Below are positions 61,657 to 64,000 of a stretch of DNA of 64,000 nt, piece by piece. The translations under genes and the position numbers were made by a program. Within the stretch, counting starts at the first letter, position 1. Each line of letters begins with the position of its first letter. The notes under the pieces were generated by a model. It had not been told where the DNA came from, did no database searches, and worked only from the letters and a program-made list of their open reading frames with translations. Source of the stretch: Halalkalicoccus sp. CG83 (GTDB lineage: Archaea; Halobacteriota; Halobacteria; Halobacteriales; Halalkalicoccaceae). The stretch covers positions 1,984,001 through 2,048,000 of the forward strand of contig NZ_JAZDDH010000001.1 of NCBI RefSeq assembly GCF_037081715.1, in the 5' to 3' direction.

Positions 61657-62916
61657 ATGGGTACGGATGGCACGCACGGCGAACGGATACTCGACGGTAT
61701 CACGGTGGTCGACCTCTCGACGTTCGTCACCGGTGGGTTCGCGACGATGATGCTGGCGAACCAGGGTGCGGAGGTGATCAAGGTCGAACGGCCCGAGCTC
61801 GGCGACGACAGCCGCCACTCGGGGCCGCCGTTCGTCGACGTCGAGGGGTACGAGGGGCCCGGGCGACCCGCCTCGCCCCACGGCGAGTCGCCGTACTTCT
61901 GGACGGTCAACTACGACAAGCGGAGCGTCGAGCTCAACCTCAAGTCCGACGAGGCGCTCGAGGTGCTGTTCGACCTGATCGAGGAGGCCGACGTCGTCGT
62001 CGAGAACTTCCGACCGGGAACCGCCGAACGCCTCGGCATCGCCTACGAGGACGTCCGCGCGGTCAACGAGCAGGCGATCTACTGTTCGATCTCAGCGTTC
62101 GGCGAGACGGGGCCGTGGAGCGACCGTCCCGGTTACGACCTGCTCGTCCAGGGCATGAGCGGGATCATGAGCGTCACCGGCGAGGAGGACGGCGACCCCG
62201 TGAAGGTGGGACTCCCCCAGACCGACCTCATCACGGCGATGTGGGCCGCCTTCGGAATCGTCGGCGCACTGTATCGGCGCGAACGGACGGGCGAGGGCGA
62301 GCGCGTCGAGCTGGGGATGCTCGATGCGGCGCTGCCGTGGCTCACGAAGCAGGCCGCGAAGTCGTTCGTCGGCGAGAAACCGGGGCGGATGGGGACGAAG
62401 GACCCCGTGTTGGCGCCCTACCAGAGCTACCCGACCGCCGACGGCTACCTGAACGTCGCCTGTGGCAACCAGAAGCTCTGGGAGGGCTTCTGTGAGGAGA
62501 TCGGCCGAGCGGAACTCGCGGACGATCCGCGCTTCGAGTCCAACGCCGACCGCGTCGAACACATGGACGAACTCGAGGCAGAGCTGTCGGAGACGCTCTC
62601 GGAGCGGACGACCGACGAGTGGGTCGAGCGGTTGGCCGAGAACGCCGGCCTGCCGGTCGGACCGGTGTTCGAGGTGAGCGAGGCGCTCGGAAACGAGCAG
62701 GTCGAGGCCCGCGACGTCGTTCGAACGCTCGAGCACCCGGCCGCCGGCGAGATTCCGAGCATCGAGCATCCGCTCAACTTCGAGCACGCCGACAGCGGGT
62801 TCGAGGCGGCGCCGCCGCTGCTCGGCGAGGACACCGACGCGGTCCTCGGCGAACTCGGCTACTCGCGCGAGCGGATCGAGGAGCTGCGTGCGGCCGGCGC
62901 GGTGCCCGAGGAGTGA
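61657..62916 (+). CDS. CaiB/BaiF family (family III) CoA-transferase
   Basis: 419 residues. Family features: Gly-Ala-Glu-Val-Ile-Lys-Val-Glu near residue 36, Val-Val-Glu-Asn-Phe-Arg-Pro-Gly near 112, and Arg-Pro-Gly-Tyr-Asp-Leu-Leu-Val-Gln-Gly near 155, whose Asp is the nucleophile that carries the CoA-ester intermediate. The C-terminus is of normal length. Candidates are formyl-CoA:oxalate, succinyl-CoA:mesaconate or succinyl-CoA:hydroxyacid transfer. The preceding ThDP enzyme gene makes an oxalate/2-hydroxyacyl-CoA type route attractive. Confidence 0.85.
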   Translation: MGTDGTHGERILDGITVVDLSTFVTGGFATMMLANQGAEVIKVERPELGDDSRHSGPPFVDVEGYEGPGRPASPHGESPYFWTVNYDKRSVELNLKSDEALEVLFDLIEEADVVVENFRPGTAERLGIAYEDVRAVNEQAIYCSISAFGETGPWSDRPGYDLLVQGMSGIMSVTGEEDGDPVKVGLPQTDLITAMWAAFGIVGALYRRERTGEGERVELGMLDAALPWLTKQAAKSFVGEKPGRMGTKDPVLAPYQSYPTADGYLNVACGNQKLWEGFCEEIGRAELADDPRFESNADRVEHMDELEAELSETLSERTTDEWVERLAENAGLPVGPVFEVSEALGNEQVEARDVVRTLEHPAAGEIPSIEHPLNFEHADSGFEAAPPLLGEDTDAVLGELGYSRERIEELRAAGAVPEE

Positions 62917-62975
62917 CCGCCACGAGCACAGCCACGAGTTTATGAGCACGGACCACCGAACGGACATCATCGAGA

Positions 62976-64000
62976 ATGGCTAGCACTAACCAGAACCAGG
63001 CGGGAGAGCCGGCGACCGACGGACGAGCGGACTACGACTACCAGGGTGACGAGGTCGAGCGACCCGACATGGTCGACGACCTCGAGGGGATCGTCGACGG
63101 CGACGTCCGGTTCGACGAGTACTCGCGGGAGCTCTACGCGACCGACGCGAGCGCCTACGAGGTATTGCCCATCGGCGTCGTGTTCCCCACCTCGACCGAG
63201 GACGTCTCGGCGGTCGTCTCCTACTGTGCGGAGCGGGAGATCCCCGTCCTCCCACGGGGGGGCGGCACCAGCCTCGCGGGCCAGGCGGTCAACGAGGCTG
63301 TCGTTCTCGACTTCAGTCGGTTCATGAACGGGATCGTCGACGTGGATCCCGAGGGTCGACGCGCTCGCGCACGGGCGGGGATAACGCTGGGAGAACTCAA
63401 CCGCACGCTCGAGCCCCACGGGCTGAAGTTCGCGCCCGACCCCTCGACCGCCGATCGGAGCGCCCTCGGAGGTGCCATCGGCAACAACACCACCGGCGCC
63501 CACTCGCTGAAGTACGGCAAGACCGACGCCTACGTCGAGGAGGTCGAAGCGGTGCTCTCGGACGGGAGCGTTCACACGTTCGGCGAGATCGAGATCGAGG
63601 AACTCCGCGAACGAGCCGATCCGGACGGCGACCTCGTCGAACGCATCCACGCCGAGGTGGTTCGGATCATCGACGAGGAGGGCGACGCCGTCGAGGAGGC
63701 GTATCCGAGCATCAAGCGCAACGTCTCGGGCTACAACCTCGACGTGCTGATCGAGGAAGCTCGGGGGAAGGGTGCCACCGAGGAGGGGACGGTCAACCTC
63801 GCGCGGCTGCTCGTCGGCAGCGAGGGCACGCTCGCGATCGTCACCGAGGCGGAGGTCTCGCTTGAGCCGATCCCCGAGACGAAGGCGCTCGGTCTGCTCA
63901 CCTACCACAGCCTGCTCGACGCGATGGAGGACGTCGGCGCGATCCTCGAACACGACCCCGCCGCCGTCGAGGTGCTCGACGGCGTGTTGCTCGAACTCGC
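62976..64000 (+). CDS. FAD-binding 2-hydroxyacid oxidase, GlcD/D-lactate dehydrogenase type, C-terminus beyond window
   Basis: 341 residues are visible from Met-Ala-Ser-Thr-Asn; the reading frame is open at the window edge. The PCMH FAD-binding domain contains Pro-Arg-Gly-Gly-Gly-Thr-Ser-Leu-Ala-Gly-Gln-Ala and Gly-Asn-Asn-Thr-Thr-Gly-Ala-His. The protein is a paralogue of the enzyme encoded at 44606-47713: Arg-Phe-Asp-Glu-Tyr-Ser, Leu-Lys-Phe-Ala-Pro-Asp-Pro and Lys-Arg-Asn-Val-Ser-Gly-Tyr-Asn-Leu-Asp occur in both. It probably also has Fe-S domains beyond the window. A TATA-like gtttatg (62938-62944) precedes it. Confidence 0.82.
   Translation, partial: MASTNQNQAGEPATDGRADYDYQGDEVERPDMVDDLEGIVDGDVRFDEYSRELYATDASAYEVLPIGVVFPTSTEDVSAVVSYCAEREIPVLPRGGGTSLAGQAVNEAVVLDFSRFMNGIVDVDPEGRRARARAGITLGELNRTLEPHGLKFAPDPSTADRSALGGAIGNNTTGAHSLKYGKTDAYVEEVEAVLSDGSVHTFGEIEIEELRERADPDGDLVERIHAEVVRIIDEEGDAVEEAYPSIKRNVSGYNLDVLIEEARGKGATEEGTVNLARLLVGSEGTLAIVTEAEVSLEPIPETKALGLLTYHSLLDAMEDVGAILEHDPAAVEVLDGVLLEL

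Overview
The window is chromosomal DNA from a halophilic archaeon (class Halobacteria). The evidence is very high GC, strongly acidic proteins, Tat-type lipoprotein signals (twin Arg plus Ala-Gly-Cys lipobox), TATA boxes about 25 bases before start codons (leaderless mRNAs), and typical haloarchaeal families (RdfA, archaeal SMC-related protein, GcvT-type dimethylglycine dehydrogenases, malic enzyme with a phosphotransacetylase tail, DUF5805/integrase pair). I cannot name the genus. I see no rRNA, tRNA or CRISPR array.

Layout. 1-5.5 kb: an iron-acquisition block (ferric SBP, ABC ATPase) mixed with a GT39-like glycosyltransferase, a GT75-like protein and a flippase-like protein, carrying three TTTAGG-N4-CCTAAA operators of the DtxR/IdeR type. 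5.5-15.3 kb: mixed housekeeping and metabolic genes (2Fe-2S ferredoxin, UspA, NarK-like transporter, alcohol dehydrogenase, HAD hydrolase, 3-hydroxyacyl-CoA dehydrogenase), then an HTH protein beside an SMC-like protein and RdfA. 15.4-25.1 kb: an alpha-galactoside/galactose locus (galactonate dehydratase, GH4 alpha-galactosidase, complete CUT1 ABC importer, YesL-like protein, Gfo/Idh/MocA dehydrogenase) preceded by a decayed IclR regulator. 25.2-36.6 kb: a glycine-betaine-to-pyruvate locus (BCCT carrier, Rieske demethylase, dimethylglycine dehydrogenase, sarcosine oxidase, SHMT, serine/threonine dehydratase, RidA) with an IclR regulator and three copies of a palindrome between the divergent regulator and Rieske genes. 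36.7-41.8 kb: an SDR, then about 1.6 kb of decayed accessory DNA (gene fragments, IS5-type remnant), then a DUF5805/integrase pair and a DUF5828 protein.

42-64 kb: an organic-acid region. A second IclR regulator faces an HpcH/CitE-type CoA-ester lyase. Next come a large FAD/Fe-S D-lactate (or glycolate) dehydrogenase, L-lactate permease, a fused LutA-LutB protein and LutC. Two tandem 749-residue malic enzymes follow, and each is trailed by repeated copies of its own 3' end containing a hairpin. The region ends with an MFS carrier, a D-2-hydroxyacid dehydrogenase, a ThDP enzyme, a family III CoA-transferase and a second FAD oxidase that runs off the window.

Together these genes describe a heterotroph that scavenges iron, galactosides, methylated osmolytes and lactate or other short hydroxy acids and sends most of the carbon to pyruvate. 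Control is apparently local: DtxR-like operators for iron and IclR palindromes for osmolyte and acid catabolism.
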